Shown here: positions 1 through 5,245 of the stretch, piece after piece
Layout: every line of letters begins with the position of its first letter
How positions within the stretch are numbered: the stretch's first letter is position 1
Origin: a bacterium
GTDB lineage: Bacteria; Acidobacteriota; Blastocatellia; Pyrinomonadales; Pyrinomonadaceae
Reading direction: 5' to 3'
DNA: 5,803 nucleotides
Assembly (NCBI GenBank): GCA_029945985.1
Contig: JAQSDP010000141.1
Location: 1-5,803, forward strand
Program-made: the position numbers and the translations under genes
The notes under the pieces: model-generated
The model's database searches: none
The model's input: the letters and a program-made list of their open reading frames with translations, nothing else
Told to the model about the DNA's origin: nothing

Positions 1-54
1 GAATCGACCTTGGAGTTTGTGTCTTTGGAAGATCTGAAGGCGAACGAGGCTTGA
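1..54 (+). CDS. 3' end of an upstream gene (last 17 codons)
   Basis: Frame 1 is open from the window edge to a TGA at 52-54. It encodes the C-terminal tail ESTLEFVSLEDLKANEA. The final base of the stop codon is the A of the next gene's ATG (TGATG), the usual arrangement for translationally coupled genes, and this is the main reason to treat the frame as real. Seventeen residues are too few to identify a family. The tail is acidic and probably helical. The gene body lies to the left of the window. Confidence 0.5.
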   Translation, partial: ESTLEFVSLEDLKANEA

Positions 55-521
55 TGGAGACGGTCGAACATCTTCGCCATCTATACACCTACAACGACTG
101 GGCGAACCGGCGGATCCTCGTGGCCGTGAGGAGTTCGGGATCTGATCGTTGCCGGCAGATTTTGGCGCACCTGCTGATCACGGAGATGGAATACTACGAT
201 CGGCTGTTCGGCAAGGATTCTTCGGGATTTAACTTCTGGCCGGATCTGACGGCGGAAGACTGCGGCGAACTTGCGAGGGCAACAGCCTCAGCCTACGAGA
301 AATTGCTGCGGCGTTTCGATGACGCAGGGCTTGAGATAATAGCCAAATATCGCTCAAGTGAGGGCATCCCGTATCAGAACACCTACCGCGAACATCTAAC
401 CCACGTCCTGATGCATTCGTCCATCCACCGCGGCAACATAATGCTGAAACTTCGCGAAGAAGGTTTTGAACCGCCGAAGATCGACTACATTATTTACCTC
501 CGCGAAACGAAATACATTTAA
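54..521 (+). CDS. DinB/YfiT-like putative metal-dependent four-helix-bundle protein
   Basis: A 155-residue protein, the normal length for the DinB superfamily. The N-terminus has the family's typical opening helix (YNDWANRRIL, about residues 13-22). A histidine (H39, in ILAHLLITE) lies on the second helix, and a C-terminal HxxxHxxxHRGN motif (H117, H121, H125) follows. H39, H121 and H125 match the expected three-histidine metal site. Members of the family include damage-inducible proteins of unknown activity and thiol-dependent transferases that use bacillithiol, mycothiol or glutathione. Nothing here identifies the substrate. I chose the ATG at 54 because it overlaps the preceding TGA and has GAGG at 46-49; the TTG directly before it (51) is an alternative adding one residue. 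The protein is cytosolic, with no signal peptide or membrane segment. The family call is firm; the function is unknown. Confidence 0.88.
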   Translation: METVEHLRHLYTYNDWANRRILVAVRSSGSDRCRQILAHLLITEMEYYDRLFGKDSSGFNFWPDLTAEDCGELARATASAYEKLLRRFDDAGLEIIAKYRSSEGIPYQNTYREHLTHVLMHSSIHRGNIMLKLREEGFEPPKIDYIIYLRETKYI

Positions 522-529
522 AGAATCGT

Positions 530-601
530 CTTACACCTCTGAAAGGGGGTAAGCGGGCTACGCCGAATTGTTCACGTCGCCGGCGCTTACGTTCGGGAGG
601 T
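530..601 (+). promoter_or_regulatory. Structured 5' leader with two competing hairpins ahead of the 608 gene
   Basis: Hairpin A pairs CTTAC (530-534) with GTAAG (549-553), with CCT/AGG (536-538/544-546) inside it. Hairpin B reuses 549-553: GTAAGCG (549-555) pairs with CGCTTAC (584-590), then GGC (556-558) with GCC (579-581) and ACG (560-562) with CGT (575-577). A and B therefore cannot form together. When A is open, ACCTCT (535-540) can pair with GGAGGT (596-601, one G-U pair), which would cover the ribosome binding site. No U tract follows either stem, so a simple intrinsic terminator is unlikely. The pairings are read directly from the sequence; a switching role is inference. It could instead be an intergenic palindromic repeat. 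Confidence 0.4.
595..600 (+). promoter_or_regulatory. Strong Shine-Dalgarno site for the 608 gene
   Basis: GGGAGG lies 7 bases before the ATG at 608, which is near-ideal spacing. It fixes the start of the unknown gene. It also stands out, because scpA, scpB, the TyrA-like gene, rluB and the acyl-CoA dehydrogenase have no comparable site. Confidence 0.8.
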
Positions 602-607
602 ATACAG

Positions 608-1888
608 ATGGTACAGATAGCCGTGTCGCGGCAACAGCCGCCAGTACTTGGGAACGGGGTTTATTACAAAGATCTTAAGTTTCGGGATCAAGCAACCTTC
701 ATTCGCGAACTAACGGATTGGGTCGGCGGTTTCGTCAGCCGGCATCGTGCGGCAAACCTGATCATGGAAGCCGGAGGGATCGACGAGGTCATCCAGCACA
801 TGAAACATGCGCCCACCTCGCTAAACCTTCAAGGAAAGACCTGGCGCGTGTACGTAGACTTTTACTGGGGCCGCACGGCGAAGATGCAGTGGTGGGTGAG
901 CGGGGTTTCATTCTATATCGTTGATACTACTAGAAACATCTCCCAGGCTCAGCTTTCGGCTACGCGAGAGCGTCTGAGGGAAAAGGCCGAACTTCGCCAG
1001 GCGATGGCCGGAATTCCGGCACGTAAAGCGTATTTCGAGCTCGAGAAATTTAGCAGTGATTTCGACGGTGACCTGGCAAAGGGCAAGCGGGCTTTTCAAG
1101 TGCTCGTTGACGAAGCATACGAGGTCGGGAAAGAGATCGCGAAGATGCCCGCCAATCCGATCGGGCCGGATCCGAATGATCCAAAATCGATCCTATGGGC
1201 GACGGCCGGTGCAATAATCGGCGTCGGAACAGGCGAGGTGATCGGAGGTTTGCAGCGGGCAGGTTCGACGGTGGCACGTAATGCTGCAACCGGAGAGGTG
1301 ATGAAGCATTCGCTGCAGGCTCTCGGTTACGAGGCTCGTGAGATCTTCGACGCGACCCAGAAAGCGATCGAACTGGGAGACAAAGTAAAGGGGAGAATGA
1401 TAGATAATAACGCGGTAGCCGCACTCGCCGATCTCGTAGAGATAGGGCTATCGCTGTCAAAATTTGCGGGGCCCTTCGCACCGTTCGCGTCGGTGATAAT
1501 CGGCTCGTTTATTGATTTTATCAATGCTAATCAGGCCGGCCCAGTATCGCGGATACGGAGTCACATGTATGCATGCTACGCTGCGGGTTTTGTGGACGGC
1601 TTGATCTCTGAATCGACGACGAAACTGGATCGTCCGGGCGACGAGGTCTTTTACAAACTAGGCCAAAAGCGTGCTACGAAGTTTCAGGCCGAGCCGCGAT
1701 ATAACGTCCAAGTCGCGATGATGGAATACGTCTTGCGGCAGCCCATGGGAGAGTGGAGCCTAAATCCGATGTTTGCGGGCTCGCCGCCCTTTCCATCGGC
1801 TTACATACGATACTGGAGCCCCGACATGCTCAAGCGGGCAATAATACTGAAGCTCTGTCGACCCAAGTACTTGTATAAAGACAACTAG
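608..1888 (+). CDS. Unrecognised 426-residue protein with glycine zipper
   Basis: I do not recognise a family. The frame is open for 426 codons behind a strong ribosome binding site, which supports a real gene. There is no signal peptide. Residues 70-106 are rich in aromatic residues and look like beta strands (WRVYVDFYW, WWVSGVSFYIV). Residues 113-178 are charged and helical. After a proline-rich hinge (181-192, PANPIGPDPNDP), residues 195-214 are hydrophobic and carry glycines at 201, 205, 209 and 213, an exact GxxxGxxxGxxxG zipper. A second hydrophobic stretch spans about 282-305 (FAGPFAPFASVIIGSFIDFI). The C-terminal third is basic with many tyrosines. Two hydrophobic segments, one of them a zipper, would suit membrane insertion or oligomerisation, for example in a pore-forming or effector protein, but this is only a guess. 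It sits between dinB-like and scpA genes with no functional link to either and may be an accessory insertion. Antisense frames inside it lack support. Confidence 0.72.
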   Translation: MVQIAVSRQQPPVLGNGVYYKDLKFRDQATFIRELTDWVGGFVSRHRAANLIMEAGGIDEVIQHMKHAPTSLNLQGKTWRVYVDFYWGRTAKMQWWVSGVSFYIVDTTRNISQAQLSATRERLREKAELRQAMAGIPARKAYFELEKFSSDFDGDLAKGKRAFQVLVDEAYEVGKEIAKMPANPIGPDPNDPKSILWATAGAIIGVGTGEVIGGLQRAGSTVARNAATGEVMKHSLQALGYEAREIFDATQKAIELGDKVKGRMIDNNAVAALADLVEIGLSLSKFAGPFAPFASVIIGSFIDFINANQAGPVSRIRSHMYACYAAGFVDGLISESTTKLDRPGDEVFYKLGQKRATKFQAEPRYNVQVAMMEYVLRQPMGEWSLNPMFAGSPPFPSAYIRYWSPDMLKRAIILKLCRPKYLYKDN

Positions 1889-1917
1889 CCGAGTGGATTG
1901 GCGGCGTACTCGTGAGA

Positions 1918-1956
1918 ATTGCATGTTTTGCGTTACGATAAGACGACGCATGCAAT
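1918..1956 (+). repeat. 8-bp perfect inverted repeat spanning the scpA start
   Basis: ATTGCATG (1918-1925) and CATGCAAT (1949-1956) are exact reverse complements separated by 23 bases. Inside them CGT (1931-1933) can pair with ACG (1943-1945). Both in-frame ATG candidates for scpA (1923 and 1950) fall within the arms. The repeat could act as an RNA hairpin hiding the start codon or as a binding site for a dimeric protein. Chance is not excluded. Confidence 0.4.
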
Positions 1957-2738
1957 CTACGACCGAGCAGTATTCTTTTAATTTTCTTACTGAGATCCCA
2001 GAGATCGTTGGCGGGTCGAGCGATGAGCTGAAGCTGAAGCTTGGCGAATTCGCGGGTCCGCTGGATCTGCTTTTGTACCTCATCAAGCAGGAGCAGGCGA
2101 ATATTTTCGACATCCCCATCGCGAAGATAACGAACAGTTACCTCGTTTACATCCGGCTGATGAAAAGCCTCGACATCGCGGTCGCGGCGGATTTTATCGT
2201 GATGGCGGCGACGCTGATCGAGATCAAGTCGAAGATGCTGCTGCCGCGTGATCCGGCGGCGGCGAGCGACGCCGAGGAGTTCGAAGATCCGCGCAAGGAA
2301 CTTGTCGATCAGCTTCTTGAATACGAAAAGTTCAAGTCCGCAGCGCAGATGTTGTACGAGCGTTCGACCGTCGAGCAGGCGGTATTCAAGCGGGGGGCGA
2401 TCGAATCCGACGACAACAACGCGGAGATCAGTGCGACAGTATTTGATCTGCTGACTGTCTTTCAGAAGATCGTACTTCGCCACAAAGAAGAGGTCTCGCT
2501 TGAGATCGAGCGCGAGGAGATCTCGCTTGCGGATATGATCAAGGCCCTCCGTAAGCGCATTTTTGCCGAGCTCGAACTAAATCTGCTGACCTTTTTCGAA
2601 GATTTTCACACCCGACGCGAACTTGTGACAGCGTTCATCGCCGTGCTTGAGATCGTCCGGACCGAAGAAGTTAAGCTCGTCCAGAAAGCGACGTTCGGCG
2701 ATATCTTCCTAAAGAAGGTAGGCGTCGGTTCAAACTAA
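1950..2738 (+). CDS. scpA: Segregation and condensation protein A (ScpA kleisin)
   Basis: ScpA is the kleisin subunit of the bacterial SMC-ScpAB complex; it bridges the SMC dimer and binds ScpB during chromosome condensation and segregation. This 262-residue protein has the diagnostic GEFAGPLDLLLYLI motif (about 32-45), then IKSKMLLPR (92-100), an acidic linker (about 103-116), a middle helical region, and the C-terminal winged-helix signature AFIAVLEIVR...QKATFGDIFL (about 228-254) that contacts the SMC head. Length is typical. The frame stays open back to a GTG at 1893, with ATGs at 1923 and 1950. I prefer 1950 because the extra residues (CMFCVTIRRR) do not look like ScpA, but no start has a good ribosome binding site. 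About 25 residues precede the normal start of the family homology. It is followed by scpB after 34 bases, the classic pairing. Confidence 0.93.
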   Translation: MQSTTEQYSFNFLTEIPEIVGGSSDELKLKLGEFAGPLDLLLYLIKQEQANIFDIPIAKITNSYLVYIRLMKSLDIAVAADFIVMAATLIEIKSKMLLPRDPAAASDAEEFEDPRKELVDQLLEYEKFKSAAQMLYERSTVEQAVFKRGAIESDDNNAEISATVFDLLTVFQKIVLRHKEEVSLEIEREEISLADMIKALRKRIFAELELNLLTFFEDFHTRRELVTAFIAVLEIVRTEEVKLVQKATFGDIFLKKVGVGSN

Positions 2739-2750
2739 ACGGAATTTTTC

Positions 2751-2759
2751 TGCTATTCT
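2751..2759 (+). promoter_or_regulatory. Possible extended -10 promoter for scpB
   Basis: TGCTATTCT fits an extended -10 element (TGnTATnnT) and ends 13 bases before the scpB ATG. Transcription would start about 6 bases from the ATG, giving an almost leaderless mRNA. This would explain the lack of any Shine-Dalgarno sequence before scpB. No convincing -35 is visible. Read-through from scpA is equally possible. Confidence 0.3.
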
Positions 2760-2772
2760 TTGCCTTTTTCCA

Positions 2773-3390
2773 ATGAGCGAAATCGAGACAGAAGAAATAT
2801 CGACCGAACAGCCCGACGAGCCAGCGTCCGAGGCACCGGCACGTTCGGCCGCGCTGGTAATGGCGATCGCGGAGGCTATCATTTTTGTGTCTGATGAGCC
2901 GATAACGTCGAAGATACTCGGCGAGATCATCGGCGAGGACAAGCAGACAGTGCAGGCTGCGATCGAAGAACTGCAGAAGGAATACGAAGAACGCAGCGGC
3001 GGCCTGCAGATCCGTGAGATCGCGGGAGGTTGGCAGTTGGCGACTCGGACCGAGTATCACGAAGAGGTGCGAAAGTTTCTCAAGACGCGGCCATCGGCAA
3101 AGCTTTCGCTTGCCGCCCTCGAAACATTGTCGGTGATCGCCTACAAACAACCTGTGACGGTTCCTGAGATCCTGGAGATTCGCGGGGTGCAATCAGCGTC
3201 GGCGATCAAGACGCTGCTGGAGAAGCGGTTGATAGTGACGAAAGGCCATAAAGAAACAGTCGGACGCCCGATGCAATACGGCACGTCGAAAGATTTTCTT
3301 ATCCAGTTTGGGCTCAATGATCTTTCCGACCTGCCGTCGATCGAAGATTTCGAAGACCTGTCGATCACCGCGCTGGACCAACAGCAATGA
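2773..3390 (+). CDS. scpB: Segregation and condensation protein B (ScpB)
   Basis: ScpB dimerises through two winged-helix domains, binds the ScpA linker and so regulates the SMC ring. The 205-residue length is normal. An acidic, low-complexity N-terminal tail (1-24) leads into the first winged helix (about 26-104, with AIIFVSDEPIT and GGLQIREIAGGWQLATR) and the second (about 108-185). The second carries the family hallmark LSLAALETLSVIAYKQPVT, EIRGVQSASAIKTLLEKRLI and GRPMQYGTSKDFLIQFGL. The family commonly has a charged residue after QPVT; here it is valine. The start at 2773 is the first ATG after the scpA stop and has no Shine-Dalgarno sequence. The stop overlaps the next start by four bases (ATGA, 3387-3390), implying coupled translation. 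Confidence 0.95.
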   Translation: MSEIETEEISTEQPDEPASEAPARSAALVMAIAEAIIFVSDEPITSKILGEIIGEDKQTVQAAIEELQKEYEERSGGLQIREIAGGWQLATRTEYHEEVRKFLKTRPSAKLSLAALETLSVIAYKQPVTVPEILEIRGVQSASAIKTLLEKRLIVTKGHKETVGRPMQYGTSKDFLIQFGLNDLSDLPSIEDFEDLSITALDQQQ

Positions 3391-3989
3391 AGATCGGCAT
3401 CATCGGTAAGGGTTCGTTCGGCGCGTTTCTCGAGACCATCCTCTCGCCGCACTTTGAGATGGCCGACGATGCTGAGAGCCTCATTCTTGCGGTACCGATC
3501 TCGGCATACGAGACCGTCGCAGCCGAGAATAAAGGCAAGCATTTGATCAACGTCTGCAGCGTTCAGCAGCCGAGTACGGAGCATCTGCTGCGATATACGG
3601 ACGCGATCACCGGCATCCATCCGCTGTTCGGTTCTCGCACGCCGGTCGAGGGCCGCAACGCGATAGTGACGCGAAGAATGGGTGAAGATGGGAAGTTCGG
3701 ACCGAATGAGAAAGGGTTTCTCGAAGGCTTCGCGAAAGTCTCGTCCTTAATGTACAAGGATCCGAAAGGTGAAGACTTCACGCCGGATTCACACGACCGC
3801 CTTATGGCCCGAACCCACGTCGCAGCTGTACTGGCTGCAAAGCAGATGAAGGTCTTCGTCGATCGAGCCGACGACATCCCCGACGAACTTATCCCGAACA
3901 GCTTCCGCCTGATGCGCGATTTTGTCCGAACCCTCGACGATATGCCCCAGGGCACGATCGAGAGTATTATGGCTAATCCATATTTTTAA
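3387..3989 (+). CDS. Compact prephenate dehydrogenase (TyrA)-like protein
   Basis: TyrA enzymes oxidatively decarboxylate prephenate or arogenate with NAD(P) in tyrosine synthesis. Visible signatures are an N-terminal dinucleotide-binding loop (GIIGKGSFG, 4-12), a strand ILAVPISAYETV (33-44), NVCSVQ (55-60, where family members have the substrate-binding serine) and GIHPLFG (76-82), whose H78 matches the catalytic histidine. HDRLMA (136-141) resembles the start of the C-terminal helical domain. The protein is 200 residues, against about 280 or more for usual TyrA. Only about 25 residues separate the glycine loop from the ILAVP strand, where I would expect about 45-60, so the strand and helix that normally hold the cofactor ribose seem absent. 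The C-terminal dimerisation domain is also short. It overlaps scpB by four bases and its TAA abuts the rluB ATG, so it is expressed with them. It may be a reduced enzyme or have a different role. Confidence 0.75.
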   Translation: MKIGIIGKGSFGAFLETILSPHFEMADDAESLILAVPISAYETVAAENKGKHLINVCSVQQPSTEHLLRYTDAITGIHPLFGSRTPVEGRNAIVTRRMGEDGKFGPNEKGFLEGFAKVSSLMYKDPKGEDFTPDSHDRLMARTHVAAVLAAKQMKVFVDRADDIPDELIPNSFRLMRDFVRTLDDMPQGTIESIMANPYF

Positions 3990-4715
3990 ATGCAGGAACG
4001 ACTACAAAAACTTATCGCCCAAGCGGGCATCGCTTCGCGGCGGGCGGCTGAAGAGATGATCAAGGCGGGCTACGTTTCGGTCAATGGCGAGGTCATCACC
4101 GAGCTTGGAACCAAGGCAGATCCCGCAAAAGACCACATCAAAGTCCGCGGGAAGTTGATCAATCTCAAGCTCGAGAACCAGCAACAGGTCTATATCCTGC
4201 TCAATAAACCAAAGGGCGTATTATCTAGCGCCGCCGATCCTGAGGGCCGCACGCTGGTGACGGATCTGGTTAAGGCTCCGGGAAGATTACATCCCGTTGG
4301 CCGGCTCGACTACAACACCGAGGGCTTGATCATCCTCACAAACGACGGAGCGTTCACCAATAAAGTCGCCGCGTCGAAAACGATCCCGAAGGTTTATCAG
4401 GTCAAGACCAAGGGACTGCCGACCGACGTAGCGATACGTAAACTCGCACGAGGCGTAAGGCTCGAGGACGGGTTCAAGACTGCTCCCGCCGAGATCAAAC
4501 CGCTGAAGCCGACGGACAAGAATGGTTGGTATGAAGTTACGCTTTACGAAGGGCACAACCAGCAGATCCGAAAGATGTTCGATTCGGTCGGCCACTCGGT
4601 CGTAAAACTAAAGCGAATAAAGATCGGGTCGATCACGGACGCAGGCCTGCCGATCGGAAAAAGCAGAAAACTGACAGATGCCGAGATTAAGTCGCTCGGC
4701 TACAAGAAAGCCTAG
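3990..4715 (+). CDS. rluB: 23S rRNA pseudouridine synthase, RluB/RsuA family
   Basis: A 241-residue cytosolic enzyme that isomerises uridine to pseudouridine in rRNA; RluB acts on 23S rRNA position 2605 (E. coli numbering). An N-terminal S4 RNA-binding domain (about 2-50: RLQKLIAQAGIASRRAAEEMI, then GYVSVNGEVI) precedes the catalytic domain. That domain opens with YILLNKPKGVLSS (68-80) and contains GRLDYNTEGLIILTNDG (104-120) with the catalytic aspartate D107. The late motif EGHNQQIRKMF (187-197) corresponds to the family's GRNRQVRRM-type loop. All expected elements are present and the length is normal. The ATG directly follows the TAA of the TyrA-like gene with no ribosome binding site, so translation is probably coupled. 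A nearby scpAB–rluB arrangement is common in bacteria, which favours RluB over RsuA, RluE or RluF, though sequence alone does not settle the target site. Confidence 0.92.
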   Translation: MQERLQKLIAQAGIASRRAAEEMIKAGYVSVNGEVITELGTKADPAKDHIKVRGKLINLKLENQQQVYILLNKPKGVLSSAADPEGRTLVTDLVKAPGRLHPVGRLDYNTEGLIILTNDGAFTNKVAASKTIPKVYQVKTKGLPTDVAIRKLARGVRLEDGFKTAPAEIKPLKPTDKNGWYEVTLYEGHNQQIRKMFDSVGHSVVKLKRIKIGSITDAGLPIGKSRKLTDAEIKSLGYKKA

Positions 4716-5152
4716 CGAATAAGTGCTCTGTGTTCGACCATCAGACATAGGTCCTGGACGACCTTGATACCCGCTTTCGCCATCCGTTCAGCCGAATTAT
4801 CATCTCGGATCCCCAACTGCAGCCAGACGGACTTCGGCTTGCGATCGATGATCGCATCGACGTGTTGAAATACGTCCTGTGATCGGCGAAAGATATTGAT
4901 CATATCGATCTCGCCCGGGATGTCGGACAGCTTTCGATACACTTTCTCACCCAGTATCTCCGTGACCTCTGGGTAATAAACCGGCACCGGAATGATCTCG
5001 GATCCGGCCGTCTGCATATATTGCGGCACGTAGAACGCAGGCTGACCTGCATGGCTCTCGGGTTTTATCCCGAGGACAGCGATGCGCTTTGATTCGCGCA
5101 GCAATTTCGCGATCTGCTCGTCGGTGGTGAGAATGTTTGTCTTCCAATCCAT
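4712..5152 (-). CDS. CoA-binding domain protein (YccU/COG1832 type)
   Basis: A 146-residue Rossmann-like protein of the CoA_binding family, close in length to E. coli YccU (137 residues). An N-terminal helix (TTDEQIAKLLRESKRIAVLG, 9-28) leads to a nucleotide-binding-type loop after the first strand (LGIKPESHAGQPA, 27-39). Then come PQYMQTAGSEIIPVPV (43-58), the strand IDMINIFRR (82-90), VWLQLGI (109-115) and the C-terminal VVQDLCLMVEH (131-141), matching the family's conserved Cys/Glu-His ending. Related domains bind CoA, but the cellular role of stand-alone members is not established. I prefer the ATG at 5152 because homology starts there; an in-frame GTG at 5173 would add seven residues. 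It converges on rluB: both stop codons share the CTAG at 4712-4715. It is divergent from the acyl-CoA dehydrogenase, which may hint at a CoA-related link, but that is guesswork. Confidence 0.88.
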   Translation of the reverse strand: MDWKTNILTTDEQIAKLLRESKRIAVLGIKPESHAGQPAFYVPQYMQTAGSEIIPVPVYYPEVTEILGEKVYRKLSDIPGEIDMINIFRRSQDVFQHVDAIIDRKPKSVWLQLGIRDDNSAERMAKAGIKVVQDLCLMVEHRALIR

Positions 5153-5159
5153 CCTCTCA

Positions 5160-5186
5160 ATTCTAGCGAACACGGTTGATGATCAA
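5160..5186 (-). promoter_or_regulatory. Possible leaderless promoter for the CoA-binding gene
   Basis: On the minus strand, TTGATC (5186-5181) and TAGAAT (5165-5160) resemble -35 and -10 boxes with a 15-base spacer, slightly short. The -10 box ends 7 bases before the ATG at 5152, so the transcript would begin at or next to the start codon. The -35 box overlaps a small dyad, TTGATgATCAA (5176-5186). Confidence 0.3.
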
Positions 5187-5206
5187 AAGGCGACAAATTT
5201 TGCGAA

Positions 5207-5236
5207 TTGCTCAACATTATGCGAGCATAATATTGT
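5207..5236 (+). promoter_or_regulatory. Possible promoter for the acyl-CoA dehydrogenase
   Basis: TTGCTC (5207-5212) and TATTGT (5231-5236) are separated by 18 bases. The -10 box ends 9 bases before the ATG at 5246, predicting a leader of only a few bases, consistent with the absence of a Shine-Dalgarno sequence. Both boxes overlap the ends of the dyad at 5212-5235. Confidence 0.35.
5212..5235. promoter_or_regulatory. 24-bp dyad, candidate repressor operator
   Basis: The arms CAAcATTATGC (5212-5222) and GCATAATaTTG (5225-5235) flank a GA centre. Ten of eleven positions pair, including an unbroken inner 7-bp run. Size and symmetry suit a dimeric helix-turn-helix repressor. Its place between candidate -35 and -10 boxes of an acyl-CoA dehydrogenase gene recalls TetR- or MerR-type control of fatty-acid or branched-chain amino-acid breakdown. 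No regulator gene is in the window. Confidence 0.55.
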
Positions 5237-5245
5237 CTTATCCAT

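Noticed and set aside
530..553. Rho-independent terminator for the DinB-like gene
   Set aside because: The stem CTTAC/GTAAG is short and interrupted, and it is followed by CGGGCTACG rather than a run of T. It is better described as part of the 608 leader.
549..600. Integron attC-like recombination site
   Set aside because: The palindrome with GTTCGGG after it superficially recalls attC, but the GTTRRRY core and matching RYYYAAC are absent and no integrase is in the window.
1050..1481. 143-codon minus-strand open frame inside the unknown gene
   Set aside because: Its arginine/serine/proline-rich composition without domain features is what antisense frames give in such DNA. The + strand frame is three times longer and has a strong ribosome binding site.
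1893..1949. Longer scpA start at GTG 1893 or ATG 1923
   Set aside because: The added residues do not resemble ScpA N-termini and neither start has a better ribosome binding site. They stay possible, but 1950 is the simpler choice.
1830..2483. 217-codon minus-strand open frame
   Set aside because: It lies antisense to scpA, whose ScpA motifs prove the + strand is coding. Its product is rich in Arg, Leu and His, typical of a shadow frame.
2671..3192. 173-codon minus-strand open frame
   Set aside because: It spans the scpA–scpB junction in antisense and shows no recognisable domain, whereas scpB on the other strand is unambiguous.
5153..5173. GTG start at 5173 for the CoA-binding gene
   Set aside because: The seven extra residues precede the family's usual start, and a -10-like box (5160-5165) falls inside them.
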